From NCBI GenBank assembly GCA_040879025.1, contig JBBDLF010000039.1, positions 124,001 to 188,000 of the forward strand: a DNA stretch of 64,000 nt, in the 5' to 3' direction. Position numbers and translations under genes: made by a program. A model generated the notes under the pieces. The model was not told the DNA's origin. It ran no database searches and saw only the letters and a list, made by a program, of their open reading frames with translations. Source of the DNA: JBBDLF01 sp040879025. GTDB taxonomy: Bacteria > Pseudomonadota > Gammaproteobacteria > Pseudomonadales > Pseudohongiellaceae. Positions 8,268 to 17,070 of this stretch are shown in pieces (within the stretch, counting starts at the first letter, position 1; the number at the start of each line of letters is the position of its first letter).

Positions 8268-10496
8268 ATGTCCGACAAGCAAGCCACGATTATCTATACG
8301 CACACCGATGAAGCTCCAGCCCTGGCAACGTATTCCCTGCTTCCGATTCTCAGAGCTTTCACCGGCGGCAGTGGCATAGCAGTTGAGACAAGGGATATTT
8401 CCCTTGCGGGCAGAATCATCGCCGCGTTTCCGGAATACCTGACCGAAGCCCAGCGGCAGACGGATGACCTTGCCGAACTGGGTGACCTGACACAGGATCC
8501 CGGGGCCAATATAGTCAAACTGCCCAACATCAGCGCCTCTGTCCCGCAAATCAAAGCGGCGATTACCGAACTGCAGAGTCAGGCTTACGCGCTGCCGGCT
8601 TATCCGGACGAGCCGGGGACGGAGGAGGAAAGGGAAGTCAGAAGACGTTACGACCGGGTGAAGGGAAGCGCCGTCAATCCGGTGTTGCGGGAGGGCAACT
8701 CCGACCGGCGCGCACCGGCCTCGGTTAAACAGTACGTTCGCAGCCACCCCCACTCCATGGGGAAGTGGAGTGCTGATTCCAGATCTCATGTCGACCATAT
8801 GCAGGATGGGGATTTTTTCGGCAGCGAAAAATCGGTCACTTTCGACAGAGCCGATGAATTACGGGTCGAACTCACTACCGGCGACGGCAAGGTCATCGTT
8901 CTCAAAGAGAGAATTTCCCTGCTCGCGGGTGAAGTGATCGACGCGGCGGTAATGAGTTGTGCCGGCCTGCGGCGGTTTCTGGAAACAGCGATGGCGGATG
9001 CCAAGTCCAGCGACGTTCTGTTTTCATTACACCTCAAGGCGACGATGATGAAAGTCTCTGATCCCATCATTTTCGGACATGCGGTAACGGTGTTTTTCAA
9101 GGAGGTATTCGCCAAACACGGCGATCTGTTCAACGAACTGAGAGTCAATCCCAATAACGGTCTTGGCGATATCTATGCCCACCTGCCCGAACTCCCGGAA
9201 GACAAGCGCCGGGAAATTGAAGCTGATATCAAAGCCTGCTATGACAGCCGGCCACGACTGGCCATGGTAGATTCCGACAAGGGGATCTCGAACCTGCATG
9301 TACCCAGCGACGTGATTATCGATGCTTCCATGCCCGCGGCGATTCGCTCTTCGGGAAAAATGTGGGGTTCTGACGGTCAGTTGCACGACACCAAGGCGGT
9401 GATCCCCGACCGGTGCTATGCCGGCGTCTACCAGGAAGTGATCGAAGATTGCAAACAGCATGGCGCCTTTGATCCGGCTACGCTGGGCAGTGTGCCTAAC
9501 GTCGGGCTGATGGCGCAGAAAGCGGAAGAATACGGCTCCCACGATAAAACGTTCGAAATCCTCGCGGACGGCAAGGTGCGGGTTGTCGACTCTTCCGGAA
9601 ACGTTGCAATGGAACATACAGTCAGGAAAGGCGATATTTGGCGAATGTGCCAGGTTAAGGATGGGCCTGTGACGGACTGGATTAAACTTGCCGTAAGCAG
9701 AGCTCGCGCGACCGATGTTCCGGCGGTTTTCTGGCTTAACGAGAAACGCCCTCACGATGCGGAGATCATAAAGAAGGTGAAAACCTGTCTTGTCGATGAA
9801 GATACCTCGGGGCTCGAAATTCTTATTATGCCGCCGGCAGAGGCTACCCGCTTCTCACTGGAACGCATTCGTCAGGGCAAGGACACCATCTCTGTCACCG
9901 GCAATGTTTTACGCGACTACCTCACAGACCTTTTCCCCATCATGGAACTGGGCACCAGCGCCAAGATGCTTTCCATTGTTCCGCTGATGAAAGGTGGCGG
10001 CCTGTTCGAAACCGGTGCCGGGGGCTCAGCGCCCAAACACGTCCAGCAGTTTGTTGCAGAGAACCACTTGCGCTGGGATTCTCTGGGCGAGTTTCTGGCG
10101 CTGGCGGCATCCCTGGAACACCTTGGCGATATCACCGGAAATGAGCAAGCCAGAATACTGGCGGCGACTCTGGACCAGGCTACCGGCAAATTTCTCGACA
10201 CCAATAAATCACCTTCTCGCAAGGCCGGAGAACTCGACAATCGCGGCAGCCATTTTTATCTGGCGCTTTACTGGGCCGAGGCCTTGTCAAAACAGACGGA
10301 CAGTCCGGAGCTGGCGGAACGGTTTGCCGGTCTGGCGACCCTGCTGACCGCCTCGGAGAAGCGGATTGTCGAGGAACTGAACAGCGTGCAGGGACGAGCT
10401 GTGGAGATGGGGGGTTACTATCACCCCGATCACGACAAAACTGAAAACGCCATGCGCCCGAGCGCGACATTCAATGACGCCATGGCAAACTTCTGA
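8268..10496 (+). CDS. icd: Isocitrate dehydrogenase, NADP-dependent, monomeric type
   Basis: This 742-residue enzyme is the large monomeric IDH of the TCA cycle, oxidatively decarboxylating isocitrate to 2-oxoglutarate with NADP+. Length and sequence match the family (about 740 residues): N-terminal IIYTHTDEAPALATYSLLPI, SANPVLREGNSDRRAP-like substrate region (here GSAVNPVLREGNSDRRAP), HPHSMGKWS and KATMMKVSDPIIFGH. The chosen ATG at 8268 has AAAGGA upstream; an upstream in-frame start would include the 12-bp duplication. pepQ follows 15 bp after the stop, suggesting cotranscription. Monomeric IDH is common in marine and pseudomonad gammaproteobacteria and unrelated to the homodimeric E. coli enzyme. 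Confidence 0.97.
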   Translation: MSDKQATIIYTHTDEAPALATYSLLPILRAFTGGSGIAVETRDISLAGRIIAAFPEYLTEAQRQTDDLAELGDLTQDPGANIVKLPNISASVPQIKAAITELQSQAYALPAYPDEPGTEEEREVRRRYDRVKGSAVNPVLREGNSDRRAPASVKQYVRSHPHSMGKWSADSRSHVDHMQDGDFFGSEKSVTFDRADELRVELTTGDGKVIVLKERISLLAGEVIDAAVMSCAGLRRFLETAMADAKSSDVLFSLHLKATMMKVSDPIIFGHAVTVFFKEVFAKHGDLFNELRVNPNNGLGDIYAHLPELPEDKRREIEADIKACYDSRPRLAMVDSDKGISNLHVPSDVIIDASMPAAIRSSGKMWGSDGQLHDTKAVIPDRCYAGVYQEVIEDCKQHGAFDPATLGSVPNVGLMAQKAEEYGSHDKTFEILADGKVRVVDSSGNVAMEHTVRKGDIWRMCQVKDGPVTDWIKLAVSRARATDVPAVFWLNEKRPHDAEIIKKVKTCLVDEDTSGLEILIMPPAEATRFSLERIRQGKDTISVTGNVLRDYLTDLFPIMELGTSAKMLSIVPLMKGGGLFETGAGGSAPKHVQQFVAENHLRWDSLGEFLALAASLEHLGDITGNEQARILAATLDQATGKFLDTNKSPSRKAGELDNRGSHFYLALYWAEALSKQTDSPELAERFAGLATLLTASEKRIVEELNSVQGRAVEMGGYYHPDHDKTENAMRPSATFNDAMANF

Positions 10497-10510
10497 GGGC
10501 CAAGCTGCTC

Positions 10511-11851
10511 TTGCAACCACTGTCAACACAGTTTGCCGATCATATCCGTGGTCTGTGCCGGATTTATTCGGGCGCACTGGAACAGTCACGGTCCGCTGGA
10601 GCCATACTGCTTCACAGTGGTATTGACCGTTGCTACTACGCCGACGATCAGACCATCCCTTTTCGTGCCTGTCCTCATTTTGCTCACTGGCTTCCGGTTA
10701 ATCGCCCGGACCAGCTACTGCTGGTTGTTCCAGGCGAGCGGCCGATCTGGTATCAGATTGTTCGGCCGGACTTCTGGCACGACCAAAACATATCAGTCGA
10801 TTCGTGGTGGGGTGACAGTTTTACTATCCAGCGATTACCAGAGCCTGACCTGGTGGCAAAGCAGCGGCCAGACTGGTCCGGTGTGGCCTATATCGGCGAA
10901 GATCCGGAATTCGCCCGCTCACTCGGTATAGAGGAGGGTCTGGTTAATCCTTCTGGTCTGATTCACCGCCTCAATTATTACCGAGCGTATAAATCCGCCT
11001 GGGAAATCAGCCAGATAAAACAGGCCAATCAACTTGCCCTGACGGGTCATCGCGCAGCAGAATCGTGCTTCCAATCCGGTGGCAGTGAATACGAAATCCA
11101 CACAGCCTACCTGAATGCCTGCGGAATGCTGGAACACGACACACCCTATTCCAGCATTGTGGCCCTGGATGACCGCGCCGCGATCCTTCACTATCAGCAC
11201 AAACGGCGTAATGGCAGCGGAACCGGAACGGAACAACGCAGCGTCCTGCTGATCGACGCCGGCTGCCGCATTAATGGTTATTGTTCAGACATCACCCGCA
11301 CTTCGACACGACCCCACGTTCATCCGGTATTTCGCTCTCTGGTGGCGGCCGTGGAACAACTGGAACAAGCGCTGGTCACTGAGGTGGCGCCGGGAATGTC
11401 GTACGTGGCACTGCATGAGAGCGCAATAGCGGGCATTGGCAATATTCTGCTGCATCATGAAATCTGCCGCGGCGATTTGTCTCAACTGATGAGCAAGGCA
11501 ATTGCCGGCGCCTTCATGCCGCACGGTGTCGGCCACCTGATCGGACTGCAGGTCCACGACGTCGGCGGTTATCAGTGCAGTCCGAAGGGTGACTCAGTCC
11601 CTCCTCCGGAAAATTATCCCGCGCTGCGAAACACGCGAATCATGGAAGAAGGCATGGTTTTTACCGTGGAACCCGGCCTGTATTTTATCCCGATGCTGCT
11701 TGATCCGTGGCGCCACTCCTCCGATCACAAGCTGTTCAATTGGCGCTTGATCGATGAATTACTTTCCTGCGGTGGCATTCGGGTAGAAGACAATATTCTG
11801 GTCACCGGCACCGGCAGTGATAATCTGACCTGCGAGTCGATCGCAGAATAG
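10511..11851 (+). CDS. pepQ: Xaa-Pro dipeptidase
   Basis: This 446-residue metallopeptidase cleaves dipeptides with C-terminal proline. It aligns throughout with E. coli PepQ, including the N-terminus, which supports the TTG start at 10511. The pita-bread fold metal ligands are present: the two Asp of LLIDAGCRINGYCSDITRT, His in HGVGHLIGLQVHDVGG, Glu in EEGMVFTVEPGLYF and the final Glu in GGIRVEDNILVT. It lies 15 bp after icd on the same strand and ends 13 bp from the stop of convergent waaA. The ribosome-binding site for the TTG start is weak. Confidence 0.95.
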   Translation: MQPLSTQFADHIRGLCRIYSGALEQSRSAGAILLHSGIDRCYYADDQTIPFRACPHFAHWLPVNRPDQLLLVVPGERPIWYQIVRPDFWHDQNISVDSWWGDSFTIQRLPEPDLVAKQRPDWSGVAYIGEDPEFARSLGIEEGLVNPSGLIHRLNYYRAYKSAWEISQIKQANQLALTGHRAAESCFQSGGSEYEIHTAYLNACGMLEHDTPYSSIVALDDRAAILHYQHKRRNGSGTGTEQRSVLLIDAGCRINGYCSDITRTSTRPHVHPVFRSLVAAVEQLEQALVTEVAPGMSYVALHESAIAGIGNILLHHEICRGDLSQLMSKAIAGAFMPHGVGHLIGLQVHDVGGYQCSPKGDSVPPPENYPALRNTRIMEEGMVFTVEPGLYFIPMLLDPWRHSSDHKLFNWRLIDELLSCGGIRVEDNILVTGTGSDNLTCESIAE

Positions 11852-11863
11852 CGCCCTTTGTCT

Positions 11864-13156
11864 TCAATCAAGCAATGGAACCAGTTCGGTCACCAGGGCA
11901 TCGAGCGAACCCCGGTTGCGTTCAACCAGCTGCCTTCCGGCGCGTCCCATCGCCTTTGCCCTTTCCCGGTCATGAAGCAGGACGAGAATGACTTCGGCAA
12001 GTTCCCTTTCATCGGCCACTGTTTGCAAGGCGCCGGCGTCCGCAAGCTGATCGCAGATGGTGGCAAAATTAAACTGTGATGGACCCACCAGCACCGGCAC
12101 ACCGAGCGCGGCGGGTTCCAGCACGTTATGACAGCCGGTGCTCACCAGGCTGCCTCCGACAAACGCGATATCCGCTACTTGCAGATAATCCAGCATTTCG
12201 CCCATGGAATCTCCCAGAACCACCTGCGTGTTCGCAGCCACGTCGTCGCCGTGGCTGCGTCTCGCCAGTTCCAGCCCTTTGTGGCGGCACAGAGTGGCGA
12301 TGCGGTCAAACCGTTCAGGATGGCGCGGTACCAGTATCAAGAGCAGATCATTCACCGACGCCAGACAGGCCATAAAAGCCGCCAGCACCTTTTCTTCTTC
12401 TCCATCCCGCGTACTCGCGGCGACCAGTACAGGCCGGTCGCTGGCCGCGATGTGAGCGAAGAAGGAATCAATCGTCCTTTCATCCGGGGCATCAAGGGAG
12501 ACATCAAACTTGAGACTGCCGGTGATCCTGATTTTGTCAGGGTGCGCGCCAAGCGCAATGAAGCGATTGGCATCAGCCTCCGCCTGGACAGCGACAAGAT
12601 CGAGTTTTGCGAGCATGTCTGCCGTCATGCGGGCAATGCGCTGATAGGAGGCCGCTGATTTGGGTGACAGGCGTCCGTTGGCCAACGCAATTTTGACACC
12701 TTTCCTGCGGCAATAATGAATTGTGTTCGGCCATAGCTCGGTTTCCATGATGATCAGCAGGTCCGGCCTGAGTGTACGCAGAAAACGTTTGATCGCTCCA
12801 GGGGTGTCATAGGGCAGATAAGAGTGAATCACAGAGGTTCCGAACAATGCGATCACCCGTTCCGATCCGGTGGGTGTCATGGTAGTCAGGATCAGACGCG
12901 AGTCGGGCCATTGCGTTCTGAGACGCTTTACCAGGGGTGCCGCCGCGAGAGTCTCTCCTACCGAAACACAATGCAGCCAAATGCTTGTAGTGCCGCGGCC
13001 GTTGGATTGCGCCTGAACTACGGAGCGGGAAACATAGCCGAAACGTTCCGCTATCCGACGGCGATAGGCTGGTGCTCGCAGAGACCGAAACAGCAGCCGC
13101 AACAGGATGGCGGGCATGGCAAGATAAAGCGTGATCGAATACAAAGTCCGGTTCAT
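11864..13156 (-). CDS. waaA: 3-deoxy-D-manno-octulosonic acid (Kdo) transferase
   Basis: This 430-residue glycosyltransferase adds Kdo from CMP-Kdo to lipid IVA at the inner face of the cytoplasmic membrane, the step that starts the LPS core. Features are the N-terminal membrane anchor (about 7-25), the WLHCVSVGET motif containing the conserved catalytic glutamate, METELWPN, and the C-terminal GT-B nucleotide-binding part with FVGGSLVSTGCHNVLEPAALGVPVLVGP. The gene is separated from the main core cluster by two redox genes, as in Pseudomonas. A small imperfect 14-bp duplication lies just upstream of its start. Confidence 0.97.
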   Translation of the reverse strand: MNRTLYSITLYLAMPAILLRLLFRSLRAPAYRRRIAERFGYVSRSVVQAQSNGRGTTSIWLHCVSVGETLAAAPLVKRLRTQWPDSRLILTTMTPTGSERVIALFGTSVIHSYLPYDTPGAIKRFLRTLRPDLLIIMETELWPNTIHYCRRKGVKIALANGRLSPKSAASYQRIARMTADMLAKLDLVAVQAEADANRFIALGAHPDKIRITGSLKFDVSLDAPDERTIDSFFAHIAASDRPVLVAASTRDGEEEKVLAAFMACLASVNDLLLILVPRHPERFDRIATLCRHKGLELARRSHGDDVAANTQVVLGDSMGEMLDYLQVADIAFVGGSLVSTGCHNVLEPAALGVPVLVGPSQFNFATICDQLADAGALQTVADERELAEVILVLLHDRERAKAMGRAGRQLVERNRGSLDALVTELVPLLD

Positions 13157-13175
13157 TATTATTCGGGGTTCCCCT

Positions 13176-13203
13176 GCCCTCTGTATTCCGCCCTCTGTAT
13201 ACT
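13176..13203. repeat. Imperfect 14-bp tandem duplication between waaA and the FAD oxidoreductase
   Basis: GCCCTCTGTATTCC is followed at once by GCCCTCTGTATACT in the 78-bp divergent gap between waaA and the oxidoreductase. Any promoters of both genes must lie in or near this gap, so the duplication may affect one of them. Confidence 0.8.
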
Positions 13204-13234
13204 ATGTCCTTGCCGACCGGAGAGCAAATCAGAC

Positions 13235-14473
13235 ATGACGCGGGTTTTTTCAACGGACATTGCCATAATCGGCGGCGGAATCGCCGGACTCTGGCTGCTC
13301 AACCGTCTTGGCAACGAAGGTTATCACGTTGCCCTGTTTGAGGAGTCGCGACTGGGACGGGGCCAGACGATTGCCTCACAGGGAATCATTCACGGCGGGC
13401 TGAAATATGCACTCCATGGCAAGCTGGACGGCGCGGCCGAAGCGATCGCCGCGATGCCGGCGCGATGGCGTGAATGTCTCGGCGGAAGAGGCGATGTCGA
13501 TCTGCGCGAGTGCAGTATCTTGTCCGAGCACTATTACATGTGGTCCTCCGCGAATTATCGTTCAAAGCTGAAAGCATTTCTCGGCAGCAGGGCACTCAGG
13601 GGCCGCATTAGCCCGGTGGCTTCCTGCGACTACCCTGAATTTTTCAAACGAGCGACAATAGCCGGTTCTCTCTATCAGTTGCCTGATTTCGTGGTGGATT
13701 CCGCGTCACTTCTGGAGACGTTGAAAGGCAACTGGCGCGACCGAATATTCAACGTCGATCTGTCGGAGGCGAGTTTCTCCCGCAGTCACGGCGCCGTCAT
13801 GACAATACCCTGTAACGAAGGGCTCATCGAAGTTTCCGCGCAACGCATGGTGTTCTGTGCCGGTGAAGGAAACGCGGCGTTGATGAACCGGGCTGGAATC
13901 AGCAGTGTGAACATGCAGTCGCGGCCTCTGCATATGGTCATCGCCAGAGGCAGACATCTTCCGCTGGGCTATGTTCACTGTGTCGGTGACAAACTCAGCC
14001 TGACTCCCGAGTTGACACTGACCGCACATCACTGTGAAGACGGTGATGTCGCCTGGTATCTCGGGGGCGAACTGGCCGAATCGGGTATGGGGCGTGACAG
14101 TGAGGCACAGGTGAGAGCGGCGGCCTCACTGTTGCACAGGCTTTTTCCCTGGATTGACCTCGATGATGTCAGCTGGAATACTTTCCTCATCAATCGCGCG
14201 GAGGCCAGGCTGGAGGGCAGACATCGGCCCGATGATGCGTTTTTACATACTGACAGCCATTTCTCCGTTGCCTGGCCAACCAAGCTCACGCTGAGCCCGA
14301 ATCTGGCGGATCAGGTAATGGCGGATTTAAACAGCGGAAATATCCATCCTTCCTGTCAAACCTCCAGTCAAACCTCCAGTCAAACCTCCCGCCCTGAGAG
14401 TACGGACGCATTGCGGAAGCTGTTGCCGCTGCCTGCCATAGCCGCGCCGCCCTGGGACAGTCCGAATGAATAA
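13235..14473 (+). CDS. FAD-dependent oxidoreductase (DAO/GlpA-like)
   Basis: This 412-residue flavoprotein has an N-terminal dinucleotide-binding motif IIGGGIAGLWLLNRL and the GRGQTIASQGIIHGGLKY segment typical of the DAO/glycerol-3-phosphate dehydrogenase superfamily. The substrate is not known. The start at 13235 puts the GG motif at the usual distance from the N-terminus; a longer upstream frame has no support. The C-terminal tail contains a QTS-type repeat encoded by three 12-bp units. The stop overlaps the aldo/keto reductase start, so the two redox enzymes are probably translationally coupled. The same pairing is found beside waaA in Pseudomonas, to my knowledge without an assigned role. 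Confidence 0.85.
   Translation: MTRVFSTDIAIIGGGIAGLWLLNRLGNEGYHVALFEESRLGRGQTIASQGIIHGGLKYALHGKLDGAAEAIAAMPARWRECLGGRGDVDLRECSILSEHYYMWSSANYRSKLKAFLGSRALRGRISPVASCDYPEFFKRATIAGSLYQLPDFVVDSASLLETLKGNWRDRIFNVDLSEASFSRSHGAVMTIPCNEGLIEVSAQRMVFCAGEGNAALMNRAGISSVNMQSRPLHMVIARGRHLPLGYVHCVGDKLSLTPELTLTAHHCEDGDVAWYLGGELAESGMGRDSEAQVRAAASLLHRLFPWIDLDDVSWNTFLINRAEARLEGRHRPDDAFLHTDSHFSVAWPTKLTLSPNLADQVMADLNSGNIHPSCQTSSQTSSQTSRPESTDALRKLLPLPAIAAPPWDSPNE
14355..14390. repeat. Three 12-bp tandem units inside the FAD oxidoreductase gene
   Basis: GTCAAACCTCCA occurs three times head to tail (last base differs in the third copy), giving the repeated peptide QTSS near the C-terminus of the oxidoreductase. Because the unit is a multiple of three, expansion or loss keeps the frame. 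Confidence 0.92.
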
Positions 14474-15287
14474 CCTCAAAAAGCATCACCCGGTGCCGTC
14501 AAGAGCTTTGGGAAGCACCGGCCTTCACGTCTCGTGTCTTGGACTGGGCACGGTCAAGCTGGGCCGCAACCAAGGCGTCAGGTACCCCACTCAATTTCAG
14601 TTGCCGGAAGACAGTGAAGCGGCAGAGCTGCTGGCGTATGCCCATGACAGGGGCATCAATCTGATCGATACCGCACCGGCCTATGGAACAAGCGAATCGC
14701 GGCTGGGGAGTCTGCTTCACGACAGACAGAATTGGGTAATCTGCACCAAGGTGGGCGAGGAGTTCAGCGGCGGCAAGTCTTCCTTCGATTTCTCCGCCGC
14801 CCATACCAGAGCCAGTGTAGAGCGCAGCCTGAAAAGACTGGGCACTGACTATCTGGATATTGTACTTATTCATTCCGATGGCCGCGACCATGACATCGTT
14901 GAGTTCGGCGACTGTCTGGAAACGCTGCTGCGATTACAGCGGGAAGGAATCGTACGCGCGGTGGGAATGTCGACAAAGACCGTGGAAGGGGGTCTGCTGG
15001 CTGTTGAGCATACCGATGTTGTGATGGTCACATTGAACCGCGATGAAACCGCCGACAGCGAAGTGGTCGCCGCCGCACGGAAAAACAACAAAGGAGTTCT
15101 GGTCAAAAAGGCGCTTGCCAGCGGCCACGCCTGCCTGGAAGCCGGCGAAGATCCGACACGGGCCAACCTTGAATTCGCCTATGGCTTTCAGGGCGTGAGC
15201 AGCGTTATTGTAGGCACGATCAACAAAACCCACCTGCGTCAGAATATAGAGGCGGTAACCGATCTTCTGGTCGATGCGCCCGACTGA
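14466..15287 (+). CDS. Aldo/keto reductase
   Basis: This 273-residue TIM-barrel oxidoreductase probably reduces an aldehyde or ketone using NADPH. The tetrad is visible: Asp and Tyr in DTAPAYGTSESRLG, Lys in VICTKVG and His in IVLIHSDG. The C-terminal cofactor region includes GVSSVIVGTINKTHL. It overlaps the stop of the FAD oxidoreductase by 8 bp, so the two are expected to be made together. Substrate unknown. Confidence 0.9.
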   Translation: MNNLKKHHPVPSRALGSTGLHVSCLGLGTVKLGRNQGVRYPTQFQLPEDSEAAELLAYAHDRGINLIDTAPAYGTSESRLGSLLHDRQNWVICTKVGEEFSGGKSSFDFSAAHTRASVERSLKRLGTDYLDIVLIHSDGRDHDIVEFGDCLETLLRLQREGIVRAVGMSTKTVEGGLLAVEHTDVVMVTLNRDETADSEVVAAARKNNKGVLVKKALASGHACLEAGEDPTRANLEFAYGFQGVSSVIVGTINKTHLRQNIEAVTDLLVDAPD

Positions 15288-15341
15288 CGGTCCTGACCCG
15301 ACTGCCGCGGCCGAGCTTGCAGGGCAGCCATAGAGTTATTC

Positions 15342-15363
15342 ATTCAGAGGTTATTCAGAGGTT
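15342..15363. repeat. Perfect 11-bp tandem duplication
   Basis: ATTCAGAGGTT is repeated directly in the short gap between the convergent aldo/keto reductase and hldE stops. It is followed by a TC-rich tract (TCTCTCTAGTCTTCTCTGG) that runs into the hldE stop codon. Confidence 0.85.
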
Positions 15364-15376
15364 CTCCAGTTTCTCT

Positions 15377-16834
15377 CTAGTCTTCTCTGGTCTTGTCCCC
15401 GGCTTCCTGCAACTTCTGCACAATTGCCGAGGTGGAACAATCATCCCAGTATTTCAGCACTCTGACATCACCGCCATATTCTTCAACAATGTCTGCACCT
15501 ACAACTTCCCCGATGCCGTAGTCGCCGCCTTTCACGAGTATCTCGGGCTTGAGCTGGCGCAGCAGATCCTCGGGCGTGTCTTGCGAAAAATGCACCACCC
15601 AGTCCACCGCTTCCAGTCCCGCGAGAACCGCCATACGCCGTTCCACCGGATTAATCGGCCGTCCCGGGCCTTTCAGTCTGAGCACGGACTCATCATCGTT
15701 AATGGCAACAATCAAACGGTCTCCAAGTTTTTTCGCTTCCGCGAGATAACCGACATGGCCGGCATGAATAATGTCGAAGCACCCGTTGGTGAATACTATT
15801 TTCTCGCCGTGACTCCGGGCGTCCTCTACTGCGGTCAACAGCTGGTCGGACGACATCACGCCACGACCGGAGCCCTGTTCGCGCAGCATCGCGCGGCGCA
15901 GTTCCGGCGCGCTGATTGCGGCGGTACCGAGTTTACCCACTACAAGCCCTGCCGCCAGATTCGCCAATGCAGTGGCGTCAGCCAGGTTGTCGCCGGCGGC
16001 ATAAGCCGCTGCAAGCACAGAAACCACCGTATCGCCCGCGCCCGTCACATCATAAACTTCCTGCGCCCTCGCGGGCAAATGCAATTCCGGAGAGTCGGGG
16101 CGCAACAGAGTCATGCCATGTTCGCCGCGGGTTATCAACAAGGCCTCAAGCGCCAGGTCGCCCAATAACTGCTGTCCAAAGTTGACAAGTTTTTCCTCGC
16201 TGTCGCAAGACCCTACAACCGCCTCAAACTCCGTCAGGTTAGGTGTGATAACCGTAGCGCCCTGATAGCGGGTAAAGTCGGTTCCCTTGGGATCAACAAT
16301 CACGGGAATATTGAGCGAACGGGCCGCGTTGATGAGAGGGCGGGGATCGTGCAGCAGGCCTTTGCCGTAGTCCGAAAGCACCAGCACCTGGGCCTTTTGT
16401 AACAAGGCGCTTACCGTGGCGGGCAGATTCTGCAACTCTTCAGGTGCAAATCCCTGCTCGAAGTCCAGGCGAATCAACTGCTGGTGCTGGCTTATCACCC
16501 GTAGCTTGGTGATGGTGGGTTTGTCTGGAGAAACCAGAAAGTCACAGTAAACGCCGGCAGCGTTCAATCGTGATTTCAGTTCAAGTCCGGTGTCATCGTC
16601 ACCGATGACGCCCACCAGGGTAGCGGCGGCACCCAACGCAGCGACGTTCAGCGCAACATTACCCGCACCCCCGGGGCGATCCTCACGAGTGCCTACCTGC
16701 ACAACCGGAACCGGGGCCTCGGGAGAAACCCGTGTCGCTTTGCCGTGCCAGTAGCGGTCCAGCATGACATCCCCGACAATGAGAACCCGGGCTTGCTGAA
16801 ACGGGGGCAATTCCAATCGCATAGTTTCCACCAT
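15377..16834 (-). CDS. hldE: Bifunctional heptose-7-phosphate kinase / heptose-1-phosphate adenylyltransferase
   Basis: This 485-residue enzyme makes ADP-heptose for the LPS inner core: the N-terminal ribokinase-like domain (about 10-320) phosphorylates heptose 7-phosphate at C1, and the C-terminal nucleotidyltransferase domain (about 345-485) adds AMP. Motifs are VGDVMLDRYWHG, RPGGAGNVALN, the kinase anion hole VTGAGDTVVS, and FTNGCFDIIHAGHVGYL with the HxGH adenylyltransferase signature. Length matches full HldE. It is divergent from lpxL with a 236-bp gap. Confidence 0.97.
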   Translation of the reverse strand: MVETMRLELPPFQQARVLIVGDVMLDRYWHGKATRVSPEAPVPVVQVGTREDRPGGAGNVALNVAALGAAATLVGVIGDDDTGLELKSRLNAAGVYCDFLVSPDKPTITKLRVISQHQQLIRLDFEQGFAPEELQNLPATVSALLQKAQVLVLSDYGKGLLHDPRPLINAARSLNIPVIVDPKGTDFTRYQGATVITPNLTEFEAVVGSCDSEEKLVNFGQQLLGDLALEALLITRGEHGMTLLRPDSPELHLPARAQEVYDVTGAGDTVVSVLAAAYAAGDNLADATALANLAAGLVVGKLGTAAISAPELRRAMLREQGSGRGVMSSDQLLTAVEDARSHGEKIVFTNGCFDIIHAGHVGYLAEAKKLGDRLIVAINDDESVLRLKGPGRPINPVERRMAVLAGLEAVDWVVHFSQDTPEDLLRQLKPEILVKGGDYGIGEVVGADIVEEYGGDVRVLKYWDDCSTSAIVQKLQEAGDKTRED

Positions 16835-16863
16835 TGGCCTCTGCTGGCCAGTATTGGCGGCTG

Positions 16864-16872
16864 ATCATAACA
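16864..16872 (-). promoter_or_regulatory. Possible extended -10 promoter for hldE
   Basis: On the minus strand TGTTATGAT gives an extended -10 (TGn plus TATGAT) about 30 bp upstream of the hldE start. No convincing -35 was found. The rest of the 236-bp divergent gap with lpxL shows no other clear element. Confidence 0.3.
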
Positions 16873-17070
16873 TAAGCGGCCCGCCTTGTAGATTGTGCCG
16901 GAAGTCCATCGCACTGAGTTTGCCGTTATCATTTGTTACAATCAGCCTCGTCGCAGTACCATCGCGGCTGCCGCCACGGGATTCGGGATCGCCATGCAGA
17001 TAGCCACAGTTGCTGATACCTTTGTAAACACACTGGTTGATACGTCGGTTGCCGACTTGCGGAATCCGGC

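Noticed and set aside
9027..9755. 242-codon frame antisense to icd
   Set aside because: Fully inside a well-supported isocitrate dehydrogenase with no family features.
15317..16168. 283-codon frame antisense to hldE
   Set aside because: hldE is certain on the other strand, and this frame shows no known motif.
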